Shown in pieces: positions 16,479 to 24,044 of a stretch of DNA of 48,548 bases (its first letter is position 1; each line of letters begins with the position of its first letter). The translations under genes and the position numbers were made by a program. A model generated the notes under the pieces. The model was not told the origin of the DNA, did no database searches, and saw nothing but the letters and a program-made list of their open reading frames with translations. Origin of the DNA: JAJDIA01 sp031555145 (GTDB lineage: Bacteria > Bacteroidota > Bacteroidia > Bacteroidales > Tannerellaceae); contig JAVBUR010000094.1 in NCBI GenBank assembly GCA_031555145.1, forward strand, positions 1 to 48,548. The letters are read 5' to 3'.

Positions 16479-17759
16479 TTACCAGGCAAAGATCGGATAA
16501 GCCGCCATGATCTGGTTGACCTTTTCCCGAACAGATGTGATGACCTGGTCGTTTTCGGGTGCAGCCAATACGGTATCCATCAGTTCGACGATTTCTCCCA
16601 TCAACGGTTCTTTCGCCCCACGGGTGGTGATGGCCGGTGTACCTACGCGGATACCTGAAGTCTGGAAAGCCGAACGGCTGTCGAACGGTACCATATTCTT
16701 GTTTACGGTGATATCGGCAGCTACCAATGCCTTTTCAGCTACTTTACCTGTCAGTTCGGGGAATTTGGTGCGCAGGTCGATCAGCATGCTGTGGTTGTCT
16801 GTACCTCCGGAGATAATCTTATAGCCACTGTCGGTAAAGGCCTTTGCCATAGCGGCAGCATTGGCTTTCACTTGTGCCTGGTATGTTTTGTATTCGGGCT
16901 CCAATGCTTCACCGAAAGCAACGGCTTTAGCAGCGATTACATGTTCGAGCGGTCCACCCTGGATACCGGGGAATACGGCCGAGTCGAGCAATTGCGACAT
17001 CATCCGGATCTCACCCTTCGGCGTCTTCTTACCCCATGGGTTTTCGAAATCTTTACCCAGCAGGATGATACCACCACGCGGTCCACGAAGTGTCTTATGT
17101 GTAGTGGAAGTCACGACATGCGCATATTCCAACGGGTTGTTGAGCAATCCGGCGGCGATCAATCCGGCGGGGTGAGCCATGTCGATCATCAACAGGGCGC
17201 CTACTTTGTCGGCAATCTCACGCATCCGTTTGTAATCCCATTCGCGCGAATAGGCTGAGCCACCGCCAACGATCACTTTCGGCATTTCGCGCAGGGCGAC
17301 TTCTTCCATCTGGTCGTAGTCCACGCGTCCGGTAGCTTCGTTTACATTATATTCAGTGGCGCGGTAGAGGATACCTGAACTGTTCACGGGTGAACCGTGT
17401 GACAGGTGGCCGCCGTGCGACAGGTTCAGGCCGAGAAATGTGTCTCCGGGGTTCATCAACGCCAAAAAAACAGCCGCATTAGCCTGTGCGCCTGAGTGCG
17501 GTTGCACGTTGGCATATTCAGCGTTGAATAATTGTTTTAAGCGTTCGATCGCAATGGTTTCGCTTTGGTCAACCACTTCGCATCCGCCGTAGTAGCGTTT
17601 CCCCGGGTAACCTTCCGCATATTTGTTGGTAAGGCAGCTACCCATGGCTTCCATTACCTGATTACTCACAAAGTTTTCGGAAGCGATCAGTTCGATACCT
17701 TTCAACTGACGTTGATGCTCCTTTTCAATAATGTCAAAAATGATGTTGTCTTTTTTCAT
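16479..17759 (-). CDS. glyA: Serine hydroxymethyltransferase
   Basis: A 426-residue PLP enzyme interconverting serine plus tetrahydrofolate with glycine plus methylenetetrahydrofolate in the cytoplasm, the main source of one-carbon units. Clear family sequence throughout: IELIASENFVS near the N-terminus, YAEGYPGKRYYGGCE, LSHGGHLSHGSPVN, and the cofactor-binding lysine in VTSTTHKTLRGPRGG. Length matches other bacterial GlyA proteins (about 415-430). It is preceded by its own promoter-like box and by the terminator of the sigma factor gene, so it starts a transcript that may continue into GH20. Confidence 0.98.
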   Translation of the reverse strand: MKKDNIIFDIIEKEHQRQLKGIELIASENFVSNQVMEAMGSCLTNKYAEGYPGKRYYGGCEVVDQSETIAIERLKQLFNAEYANVQPHSGAQANAAVFLALMNPGDTFLGLNLSHGGHLSHGSPVNSSGILYRATEYNVNEATGRVDYDQMEEVALREMPKVIVGGGSAYSREWDYKRMREIADKVGALLMIDMAHPAGLIAAGLLNNPLEYAHVVTSTTHKTLRGPRGGIILLGKDFENPWGKKTPKGEIRMMSQLLDSAVFPGIQGGPLEHVIAAKAVAFGEALEPEYKTYQAQVKANAAAMAKAFTDSGYKIISGGTDNHSMLIDLRTKFPELTGKVAEKALVAADITVNKNMVPFDSRSAFQTSGIRVGTPAITTRGAKEPLMGEIVELMDTVLAAPENDQVITSVREKVNQIMAAYPIFAW

Positions 17760-17813
17760 TACCTATAAAATTGATGATTGAAATGACGAATTCTCCCTTA
17801 TGCAGAGACGGTG

Positions 17814-17821
17814 CAAATTTA
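17814..17821 (-). promoter_or_regulatory. -7 box for glyA
   Basis: Minus-strand TAAATTTG matches TAnnTTTG and lies 54 bases upstream of the glyA start, downstream of the sigma gene terminator. Confidence 0.55.
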
Positions 17822-17911
17822 CAACATTTATTTTAACGCTTAAGGTATTGATGTGGCTTATTTCGCTGATTTCAGCCGCATCTTCCATTTGTGCGAACAC
17901 ATAAAATGAGA

Positions 17912-17940
17912 CCGCCCTGTAGTTTGCACAAACAGGGCGG
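17912..17940 (-). terminator. Terminator after the ECF sigma gene
   Basis: A 9-base perfect stem (CCGCCCTGT with ACAGGGCGG) and 11-base loop, followed on the minus strand by TCTCATTTTATG. It lies 60 bases after the sigma factor stop. Confidence 0.75.
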
Positions 17941-18000
17941 ATGGGTGTATGTCGAAAACGGTTATTGGGGGTGTCTTGTTAAAACGGTTAGGGGTAAATG

Positions 18001-18510
18001 TTAGTTATACTTGAAATCTTTCAGTTTTTTCTGCAGTTCCTGACGGGCAAAAAAGATACGGCTTTTAACCGTGCCCAACGGAATGTTCAGCATCTCAGCT
18101 ATTTCCACATACTGGTAACCGCTGACATAGAGGGTGAACGGATCTCTCACTTCGCAGCCCAGACTGTCGATCGCTCTGGTGATGGCTTTCAAGTCGCAAG
18201 TGCTGTCGGGTGATTCGAAAGTGGAAGTGTTGATTGTTTCGAGGTTGTAAAGGTCGGCACCCTGATCGATCATGGTGTAGCTTCGAACCGTACGATGGTA
18301 GTTGTTGATGAAAGTGTTACGCATGATTGTCATCACCCATCCTTTAAAGTTTACATTGTCAACATACTTGTCTCTGTTGTCCAATGCTTTCAGTGAGGTT
18401 TCCTGAAGTAAGTCAAATGCTTCTTCGCGGTTGGTAGTCAACATTAATGCCACATTAAACATATAGTCTTGCATGTTGACCAATTTGGTCTGAAATTGTA
18501 GAGCGGTCAT
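18001..18510 (-). CDS. ECF-type RNA polymerase sigma factor, no adjacent anti-sigma
   Basis: A 169-residue extracytoplasmic-function sigma factor. Region 2 shows YMFNVALMLTTNREEAFDLL then ETSLKAL, followed by NFKGWVMTIMRNTFINNYHR (core binding and -10 recognition). Region 4 shows GYQYVEIAEMLNIPLGTVKS then RIFFARQEL, a helix-turn-helix. No anti-sigma, FecR or membrane partner lies beside it: the neighbours are glyA behind its terminator and a long non-coding stretch upstream. Its control must therefore be at another level, for example its own promoter. It is quite different from the second sigma factor at 24019. Target genes cannot be read from this window. Confidence 0.93.
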   Translation of the reverse strand: MTALQFQTKLVNMQDYMFNVALMLTTNREEAFDLLQETSLKALDNRDKYVDNVNFKGWVMTIMRNTFINNYHRTVRSYTMIDQGADLYNLETINTSTFESPDSTCDLKAITRAIDSLGCEVRDPFTLYVSGYQYVEIAEMLNIPLGTVKSRIFFARQELQKKLKDFKYN

Positions 18511-18602
18511 TAAAAGAGAGAGTTTAATTGTTTGTTATTCTGTAATCAGTCAGTGTAATAGAGTTCATGTCGTTTGGAGCCCCTCAGATCCTTTTGACTC
18601 TA

Positions 18603-18610
18603 CAAATGTA
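18603..18610 (-). promoter_or_regulatory. -7 box for the ECF sigma gene
   Basis: Minus-strand TACATTTG matches TAnnTTTG, 92 bases upstream of the sigma factor start, leaving a longish leader. Confidence 0.5.
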
Positions 18611-18914
18611 GATCGGCTGAAAATGAGGGAGAAAAATAACTGAAAGAAAAAAAGGTAAAACTCTCAATTTTTGTGTTTTTTCTGATTTTGAGCCAAACTT
18701 GAATAGAATTTACAACTACTTCAAGTTGTGGTTTTTGAATTATTCAACTTCCTGATCATTTTATTCAAGTAATGGTGTTGTCGGCACCTGGTAGTTCTAT
18801 TGTCAGGATTAGGAATTTCTATTCCCGGATCAATGTCAAAGCCCTGTGGACGCTGTTTTCGGATTTGTCCGGATTGGATTCTTCAATTTTGTCCGAATCT
18901 GAAAGTGGCGAATC

Positions 18915-18997
18915 GAGGCGCAGGCCTCACCCCGGCGAGACGCACGAGCCAATACCGCGAGGCGCAGGCCTCAGCCGGCTGACATGCAGGCCTCGCG
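18915..18997. repeat. GC-rich palindromic repeat cluster
   Basis: GAGGCGCAGGCCTCA occurs twice in direct orientation (18915-18929 and 18959-18973). The second copy sits in a larger hairpin: CGCGAGGC (18956-18963) pairs with GCCTCGCG (18990-18997). The cluster is much richer in G and C than the AT-rich DNA on either side. This resembles a REP-type element. Confidence 0.65.
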
Positions 18998-19169
18998 AAG
19001 GTGAGGCGCACGCCTGGATTTGACGAGGTCTGCTTCCGATATCTCCCAATCGACGAATCGCCACAAAAAAAGCGAATGACGTTACTGAACGATTCTCATC
19101 GCGTTCGTTCACAAACACGATGACGTTTGAAAAAATCATAACGGTGATTTTTTTAGACAGGCCGTGGTG

Positions 19170-19659
19170 TTTTTACCCCCTCCTCAGCGACTCTTCCTTT
19201 TTTTGAGTCCACATTCCACCGCACTGCCTGTCAGCGAATTACGGTGAACTCTATAGAAAAAAACTCCACGTTGACTCCACCGGAAAAATCGTAGAATCGG
19301 CGTCCCGACATCCACGGGTACACTTCCAAAATCAATGTGTACACGTTGCTGAATCTAGGCCTAGATGTCGTTGCAACAACGTCTAGATGTCGTTGCAACA
19401 ACATCCAGATGTCGATGAAACAACTCTTAGGCGCAGATAGACAAACGCTTAGACACAAAACGACCATAGGCGAACGTTCTGTCAACTATAGGTAGTTGTT
19501 CAAACAAATATAGCCAGATGATTGAATAATCAGGTTGTGGATGTTTTTGTGGAATCAAGGTGGAGTTTTTTCTATAGAGTTCACTGTAATTCGTTGGCAG
19601 TCAGTACGGTGGAGTGTGGACTCAAAAAAAGAAAGAGTAGCTGAGGAGGGGGGTAAAAA
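19170..19659. repeat. Long inverted-repeat element (~110-base arms)
   Basis: The left arm at 19170-19281 and right arm at 19550-19659 are reverse complements of each other over about 110 bases. By hand alignment there are about ten mismatches and two one-base gaps, near 90% identity. Matching blocks include TTTTTTTGAGTCCACA, GAACTCTATAGAAAAAA and CTCCTCAGC. The 268-base centre has no open gene and contains a 22-base tandem repeat. No transposase or recombinase is encoded and no target-site duplication is evident at the outer edges. Candidates are a MITE-like non-autonomous element, a remnant of an insertion sequence, or a structured RNA locus. Confidence 0.8.
19361..19426. repeat. 22-base tandem repeat inside the inverted-repeat element
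   Basis: Three tandem copies of a 22-base unit begin at 19361, 19383 and 19405; the third is degenerate. Each of the first two contains GATGTCGTTGCAACAAC with the perfect 8-base palindrome GTTGCAAC. The 11-mer TGTCGTTGCAA also occurs at 111-121 at the left edge of the window. Confidence 0.75.
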
Positions 19660-19779
19660 GAGCCGTTTATTTACAAATGACACCTTGCCGGAGTTTCAGA
19701 TTGTACAGAATCTGAAGATAATCCGAGGTCGTTTTGCAACAAAGCCCATAGGCTACGTCTGTAGTCGTGGGATACATTT

Positions 19780-20304
19780 TTAGGGTAACGAAGCATAGCG
19801 GGCGACACCCTGGCGGATGGAGGGAAGGCCGAAATTATCGATGGAAAGGGAAGAAAGGGGGAGGATGACGATGCCGGCGGCATCATCGGCAGCACGGGCG
19901 GTGGAGAAATCGTCGATGTGGCATTCGTAGAAAAGGTCGACGGTGTGCACGTCGAAGCCGGCGTATGGATAGATGTTGGGGATGGAGAAAAGGTAACGGC
20001 AGGTGGTGATGTCCAGGCCGGTTTCTTCCTTTACCTCACGGCGGACGGCGTCTTCGGCTGATTCGTGCATATCGACAAAGCCACCTGGTAGGTCGAGGGT
20101 ATCGCGGGCAGGGTCTTTGGCACGACGGACGGTCAGCAGTTCACCCTGGCTGTTACGGATAAAGCAGGCGACTGCTGCCGAAGGATTGAAGTAATAGACA
20201 AAGCCGCAGGCGTCGCAACGCTTGGCTTTCTCGTTGCGCTCGTTGAACGAACGCTGTCCGCAAACAGGACAATAGACGAATTGATGTAAAGGATGCTCCA
20301 TCAT
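19780..20304 (-). CDS. NUDIX hydrolase with N-terminal zinc ribbon
   Basis: A 174-residue pyrophosphohydrolase. The start was set at the first of two adjacent ATG codons; a TTG 21 bases upstream is a weaker choice. Residues about 12-40 form a four-cysteine zinc ribbon (YCPVCGQ then RCDACGF) like that preceding the NUDIX domain in NudC/NADH pyrophosphatase-type proteins. The NUDIX box is complete: GFVDMHESAEDAV then RREVKEETGL. It should cleave a nucleoside diphosphate linked to another group; the exact substrate (NADH, ADP-ribose or other) cannot be decided. It stands alone between the repeat region and the ROK kinase unit. Confidence 0.9.
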   Translation of the reverse strand: MMEHPLHQFVYCPVCGQRSFNERNEKAKRCDACGFVYYFNPSAAVACFIRNSQGELLTVRRAKDPARDTLDLPGGFVDMHESAEDAVRREVKEETGLDITTCRYLFSIPNIYPYAGFDVHTVDLFYECHIDDFSTARAADDAAGIVILPLSSLSIDNFGLPSIRQGVARYASLP

Positions 20305-20404
20305 GCCAGGAAATAAGTATGTCAATAAAAATCGTATCGGGGAATAATTAGGAATCGTATCAGGAAATAATTTACAGGGGGATAACTCTGTCTGTTATAA
20401 AAAG

Positions 20405-20428
20405 AGCCGGGAGCAAATACCCCCGGCT
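20405..20428 (-). terminator. Terminator after the ROK kinase gene
   Basis: AGCCGGG pairs with CCCGGCT across a 10-base loop, followed on the minus strand by CTTTTTATAAC. It lies 32 bases downstream of the ROK stop codon. Confidence 0.8.
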
Positions 20429-20460
20429 TGTAGAGTCCGCCTTTCCGGCCTTATACTGTA

Positions 20461-21432
20461 TTAATCAATCTCTTTGGATTCCCAACCCAGTGCACTGGCG
20501 CCCAATACGGCGGCGTCGCTCTCTTTCAGTTGAGAGAAAAGCAGTTTGGTTTTACCAGCATACGCGTTCAGGATGTTCTTATCTAATGACTTCTTGATCG
20601 GTTCCATGATCAGGTCGCCGGCTTTGGCCAGCCCACCGAACAGAATGATGGCCTCGGGGCTGGAGAAAGCGATGAAGTCGGCAAACGCTTCACCAAGGAT
20701 TGAACCGGTGGATTCGAAGATTTCGAGTGCCAGTTTATCATTCTTCATCGCGGCATCAAATACATCCTTCGAGGTGATCTCTTCGGGATTGATGTCGCGC
20801 AGAAGGCTCTCATCCTTACGTATTTCGAGGTATTCGCGGGCGGTACGAGCTACGCCGGTAGCCGACGTATACGCTTCGAGGCAACCATGACGGCCGCAAC
20901 CACAGAGGCGTCCGTTGTGACGACGAATGATCACATGTCCCAATTCACCGGCAAAACCGTCGTGTCCATACACCAGGTTACCACCGATTACGATACCGCT
21001 ACCTACACCCGTTCCGAGCGTGATAACGATAAAGTCTTTCATGCCCCGGGCTACTCCGTAAGTCATTTCGCCGATAGCGGCAGCGTTGGCGTCGTTGGTC
21101 AACGTCACGGGAACACCCTTGCAGCGTTCGCTAATCAGTTGTGCCAAAGGTATCTTGCCTTTCCAGGGAAGATTGGCGGCAAATTCGATGCAACCGTTGT
21201 AGTAGTTCCCATTGGGAGCGCCTACGCCGATTCCTTTGATCTTGTTATGTCCACCGGCCTGATCAATCACCATATCCAATCCCTTACCGAGTTCTTCGAT
21301 ATAGTCTTTTATGTCGGCATGTTTGCCGGTCTTAATTGAGCCGCTGTACAAGATTGATCCTCTTGCATCCACCACTCCGAAAACTGTATTGGTCCCACCA
21401 ATATCTATCCCTATTACATAAGGCTTTTCCAT
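20461..21432 (-). CDS. ROK family sugar kinase (glucokinase-like)
   Basis: A 323-residue cytoplasmic kinase of the ROK family, predicted to phosphorylate glucose or a related hexose such as an N-acetylhexosamine with ATP. Seen: the phosphate-binding IGIDIGGTNTVFGVVD (8-23), the catalytic-region sequence LTNDANAAAIGE, the glycine-rich ITLGTGVGSGIVIGG, and the zinc-binding CGCGRHGCLEAYTS. Family length is normal. It has a textbook promoter and a terminator and so forms a single-gene unit. The presence of GH20 nearby makes an amino-sugar substrate possible, but the sequence alone fits glucokinase best. Confidence 0.9.
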   Translation of the reverse strand: MEKPYVIGIDIGGTNTVFGVVDARGSILYSGSIKTGKHADIKDYIEELGKGLDMVIDQAGGHNKIKGIGVGAPNGNYYNGCIEFAANLPWKGKIPLAQLISERCKGVPVTLTNDANAAAIGEMTYGVARGMKDFIVITLGTGVGSGIVIGGNLVYGHDGFAGELGHVIIRRHNGRLCGCGRHGCLEAYTSATGVARTAREYLEIRKDESLLRDINPEEITSKDVFDAAMKNDKLALEIFESTGSILGEAFADFIAFSSPEAIILFGGLAKAGDLIMEPIKKSLDKNILNAYAGKTKLLFSQLKESDAAVLGASALGWESKEID

Positions 21433-21475
21433 GATATTCTTTTTATTGATTAATAATGAAGTCTCGATTGGGTAG

Positions 21476-21505
21476 CAAATATAAGCGGTTTACGATAAGA
21501 TGCAA
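21476..21505 (-). promoter_or_regulatory. Complete Bacteroidetes promoter for the ROK kinase
   Basis: On the minus strand TTG (21503-21505) is followed after exactly 19 bases by TATATTTG (21476-21483), the consensus -33/-7 arrangement, 44 bases upstream of the start codon. Confidence 0.8.
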
Positions 21506-21551
21506 TACTTTTGACATAAAATAACGCGGCTTACCCATCGAATAAATCGTC

Positions 21552-21926
21552 TTATGCGGGCAATACCTCGATCCAGTAATCATCCGGATCGTTGATGAAG
21601 TAGAGGCCCATCGCGTCGTTCTCAAAACAGACGCAACCCATTTCTTTATGGAAGGCACGTACTTCGTCGTAGTCGCCTGCCACACGGAAACAGAGATGGC
21701 TTTCGTTGTCGCCGAGTTCGTAGGCCTCCGTCTTGTCGCGCAACCAGGTGAGTTCCAACAGGAAGTGGCTTTGCTCGTCGGTAAGATAGACGAGGATGAA
21801 CGAGCCGTCGGCAGCCACCTTGCGGCGGTACTCTGTCAGCCCGAGTGCCTTGTGATAGAACGCCATACTCTTTTCGAGATCGAGAACGTTGATGTTGAAG
21901 TGATCGAATTTTCCTTTGATTTCCAT
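21552..21926 (-). CDS. VOC (glyoxalase-fold) protein
   Basis: A 124-residue vicinal-oxygen-chelate fold protein. Two beta-alpha-beta-beta-beta units are recognisable: FDHFNINVLDLEKSMAFYHK with LLELTWLRDK, then HLCFRVAGDYDEVRAFHKEM with YFINDPDDYWIEVLPA. The metal-ligand positions typical of glyoxalase I are H9 (in FDHFNI), a Glu in LLELT, H77 (SHLCF) and E120 (WIEVLP). It may act as a lactoylglutathione lyase-like or other metal-dependent enzyme; the substrate is not determinable. It lies 29 bases after the MBL-fold gene on the same strand and is probably co-transcribed with it. Confidence 0.85.
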   Translation of the reverse strand: MEIKGKFDHFNINVLDLEKSMAFYHKALGLTEYRRKVAADGSFILVYLTDEQSHFLLELTWLRDKTEAYELGDNESHLCFRVAGDYDEVRAFHKEMGCVCFENDAMGLYFINDPDDYWIEVLPA

Positions 21927-21955
21927 GTCTTTCTTATTTTATATCGTTGAATGCG

Positions 21956-22678
21956 TCAAAACTCCCGGCTTTGCCCTTTATCCGTCCAGTCGGCATAGAC
22001 TACCCCACGGGCTTCGGCATAAGCGCCAAAAGCGGGTAACGAATCGTATCGCTCGCCGAAGTGCATCGGAGCAAAGAGGGTTACACGGATACGATCGACA
22101 AACTGTTCGGCGCCACGGGCAAAGTCGCTTCCCATATGCGAATCGACGGGAAACATGGCCACGTCCAGAGCCAATGCAGCCCGGGCGACATCTTCCAGTT
22201 CGTGCAGCCAGGCTTTTTCGGCGGCTGCCGCTTCTTGTAGGGTGGATTCGTCTTTCCAATGCCAGTTGTTCAGGTCACCGGCATGGAAGATACGCTTGCC
22301 GCCGGCTTCAATCAGGAAAGAGATGCCCACATCGGTCGAGCCGAAGGCGCGAATACGAATATGCTCGTCGGCATATTCATCGCCTTTGCGCAGCCACAAG
22401 CCGTCGTCGGCTTTCGCCCGGCGCCGTTTCAGGATGTCTTTGGAGAAAATATAGCGGATATCCGCTTTCTGTTCTTTCCAGGCGAGTACTTCGGGATTGA
22501 AATGATCGGGGTGGAAGTGTGACGACAGAACATACAGCCTGCCGGGACGTTGCAACAGGTGCTCATGTACATACCCGTGGCCGGGCGTGGTCCCACTGTC
22601 TTTGTAGTAATCGATCAGGATGGCGAAGCCGTCTCCCTCGATCACATAGCCGCTATGATAAATATATATTAGTTTCAT
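21956..22678 (-). CDS. Metallo-beta-lactamase fold hydrolase
   Basis: A 240-residue MBL-fold protein. The start MKLIYIYHSGYVIEG was chosen because the fold begins there; an upstream in-frame extension would run into the beta-barrel gene region and adds no domain. The metal motif is SHFHPDHF, matching HxHxDH-type sites, followed by a later IFHAGDLNNWHW segment (the HxGD-like third metal region) and MHFGERYDS near the end. It belongs with the UlaG/YcbL-like broad group of predicted metal-dependent hydrolases. Substrate unknown. A TATCTTTA sequence just upstream could be a weak promoter. Confidence 0.85.
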   Translation of the reverse strand: MKLIYIYHSGYVIEGDGFAILIDYYKDSGTTPGHGYVHEHLLQRPGRLYVLSSHFHPDHFNPEVLAWKEQKADIRYIFSKDILKRRRAKADDGLWLRKGDEYADEHIRIRAFGSTDVGISFLIEAGGKRIFHAGDLNNWHWKDESTLQEAAAAEKAWLHELEDVARAALALDVAMFPVDSHMGSDFARGAEQFVDRIRVTLFAPMHFGERYDSLPAFGAYAEARGVVYADWTDKGQSREF

Positions 22679-22730
22679 GCCGTAAAGATAACAAACGAAC
22701 AAGGCATTCGTTTGCATTTCGGGCATAAAA

Positions 22731-24044
22731 TTAGAATTCGTAACGGATACCACCGCCTATTCCCAGAGTGACAGGATGCTCGGTACGGGTAGTCTTGGGC
22801 TGGTTGTTATCGAAATAATACGAAAAACGGGGCTCAGCATACAGGCTCCAGTTATCCAGGATACGGTAGGAGACGCCCAATGACGAATTGATCGACCATT
22901 GCAAGCCCTTGATGGAGGGACGGGAGGTTTGTGTCTTCGGTCCGTCTTTCCCTTCTTGCGTAGTCGTATAATACGCATTGACGCTTCTTTCGCCCATAAA
23001 ACCAGCGGATAGATAGACATTCCAACGTGAAAGCGACCGATCCATCAGGTACACCACCCCGTTTACAGGAATACCCAGGTAGTGCATGTGATAGTCGCTC
23101 TTCATCGGCAGGGTATAGTGTGACCGGTAGCTATTATGTAAGTAGGTATATATCAGGCCGCTTTCCACTGCCAGGAACGGGGTAAGGTTCTTCCGGACCA
23201 TCAGGGAGAAAGAAAGGGGCAGGTGATAGGTGACATCCCGGTAATTCTCAGGATTGGGTAAACTCTTAGACAAATACTCTTTAGGGTCTTTTACACCACT
23301 ATTACATGACCCATCGCCATACCAAGACTCGCTTCCACTGGGGTAATCACTCATTCCTGGTTGAGAATTATCATAATCGGCAAAGCTAAGAGAGACGTTA
23401 TTCCCCGTACCCATGCCCGCAGCTACCAACCAGGATGAACGGTCGCTTGCTTTCATCCGACGCTTAGCTGGGACATTATCCCCGTTTGCTATCCATTGGC
23501 TGTTCTTATCGACCGGCACAGTTGGCTCTTGCCGTTTATCAACCGGACGGGGAGTTCCATTGGATTCTTCCGAAGCCTTTGGGGGTTCTTCAACAACCGG
23601 TTGACCCTCCGTTGCTTCTTCTATCAAAGCGACGGGGTCGGGTATAGGAACTTCCGTTACCGGTCGGGAAGTAGCAGCAAGCATACGTGAAGGTTCGGAA
23701 GGTACAAAGGGGGCAGGAGTAGCAAGAGCAGGTGCACGCTCTTCCTCCACCGGAGCAGAAGCAGGTTGCTGCGGAACTGATGGATGAATGGCCGTTTGAA
23801 TAGCGGTATCGGACGGCATCGGCAGATCGGACGGGCGAATCAGCCAAAGTAGCCCCGTCAGTACGGCAGCGGTAGCCAGCCCGGCTGCCAGCAACCGTCG
23901 ACGTAACGTCGTCCGGCGAGTCAATTGCGCATTGATAGCCTCCCAACCGCCTGCCTCAAGGGGCATCCGGTGGTCTTCCAGCCGTTGGCGGAGATAGTCG
24001 CTAAAACGGTCGGGCTGTTCAATAGGATCCATTTGCTCTTGCAT
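22731..24044 (-). CDS. Anti-sigma/outer-membrane beta-barrel fusion (Dma-like)
   Basis: A 437-residue protein whose parts suggest it spans both membranes. Residues 1-48 are a charged, probably cytoplasmic anti-sigma-like segment (FSDYLRQRLEDHRMPLEAGG). One hydrophobic helix follows at about 50-68 (LLAAGLATAAVLTGLLWLI), then a Pro/Glu/Ala-rich, low-complexity linker of about 120 residues. The rest is a roughly 230-residue beta-barrel of the OMP_b-brl type, ending in a terminal phenylalanine (GIGGGIRYEF). This matches the dual membrane-spanning anti-sigma (Dma) arrangement reported in Bacteroides thetaiotaomicron. Its gene overlaps the end of the upstream sigma factor gene by 26 bases, so they form a coupled pair. 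Met5 is an alternative start. Confidence 0.82.
   Translation of the reverse strand: MQEQMDPIEQPDRFSDYLRQRLEDHRMPLEAGGWEAINAQLTRRTTLRRRLLAAGLATAAVLTGLLWLIRPSDLPMPSDTAIQTAIHPSVPQQPASAPVEEERAPALATPAPFVPSEPSRMLAATSRPVTEVPIPDPVALIEEATEGQPVVEEPPKASEESNGTPRPVDKRQEPTVPVDKNSQWIANGDNVPAKRRMKASDRSSWLVAAGMGTGNNVSLSFADYDNSQPGMSDYPSGSESWYGDGSCNSGVKDPKEYLSKSLPNPENYRDVTYHLPLSFSLMVRKNLTPFLAVESGLIYTYLHNSYRSHYTLPMKSDYHMHYLGIPVNGVVYLMDRSLSRWNVYLSAGFMGERSVNAYYTTTQEGKDGPKTQTSRPSIKGLQWSINSSLGVSYRILDNWSLYAEPRFSYYFDNNQPKTTRTEHPVTLGIGGGIRYEF

Larger units (their letters stand above)
18511..19779. other. 1.27-kb non-coding stretch rich in repeats
   Basis: No convincing gene is present. Contents in order: the sigma factor promoter (about 18603), an AT-rich stretch to about 18830 with a small palindrome (ACAACT at 18712 pairing with AGTTGT at 18724), a TTTGTCCGGATT / TTTTGTCCGAATCT pair (18864-18900), a GC-rich palindrome cluster (18915-18997), a long inverted-repeat element (19170-19659) and a short tail before the NUDIX gene. 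The tail contains TTTCAGATTGTACAGAATCT near 19693, a small palindrome. Open frames here run through the repeats and resemble nothing known. Confidence 0.7.

Noticed and set aside
17760..18000. tRNA or riboswitch upstream of glyA
   Set aside because: Only a terminator hairpin and a promoter box are visible; no cloverleaf or glycine-aptamer-like pattern was found by eye.
18772..19023. 83-residue open frame in the non-coding stretch
   Set aside because: Half of it is the translation of the GC-rich palindromic repeats and it lacks a promoter or family match.
19231..19485. Open frames through the long inverted-repeat element as a remnant transposase
   Set aside because: Translations show no DDE, Y1 or serine-recombinase motifs and run through the repeats themselves.
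19170..19659. Invertible promoter like those of Bacteroides capsule loci
   Set aside because: Those use short (about 20-30 base) inverted repeats and a nearby recombinase; here the arms are ~110 bases and no recombinase is present. Kept only as one option to test.
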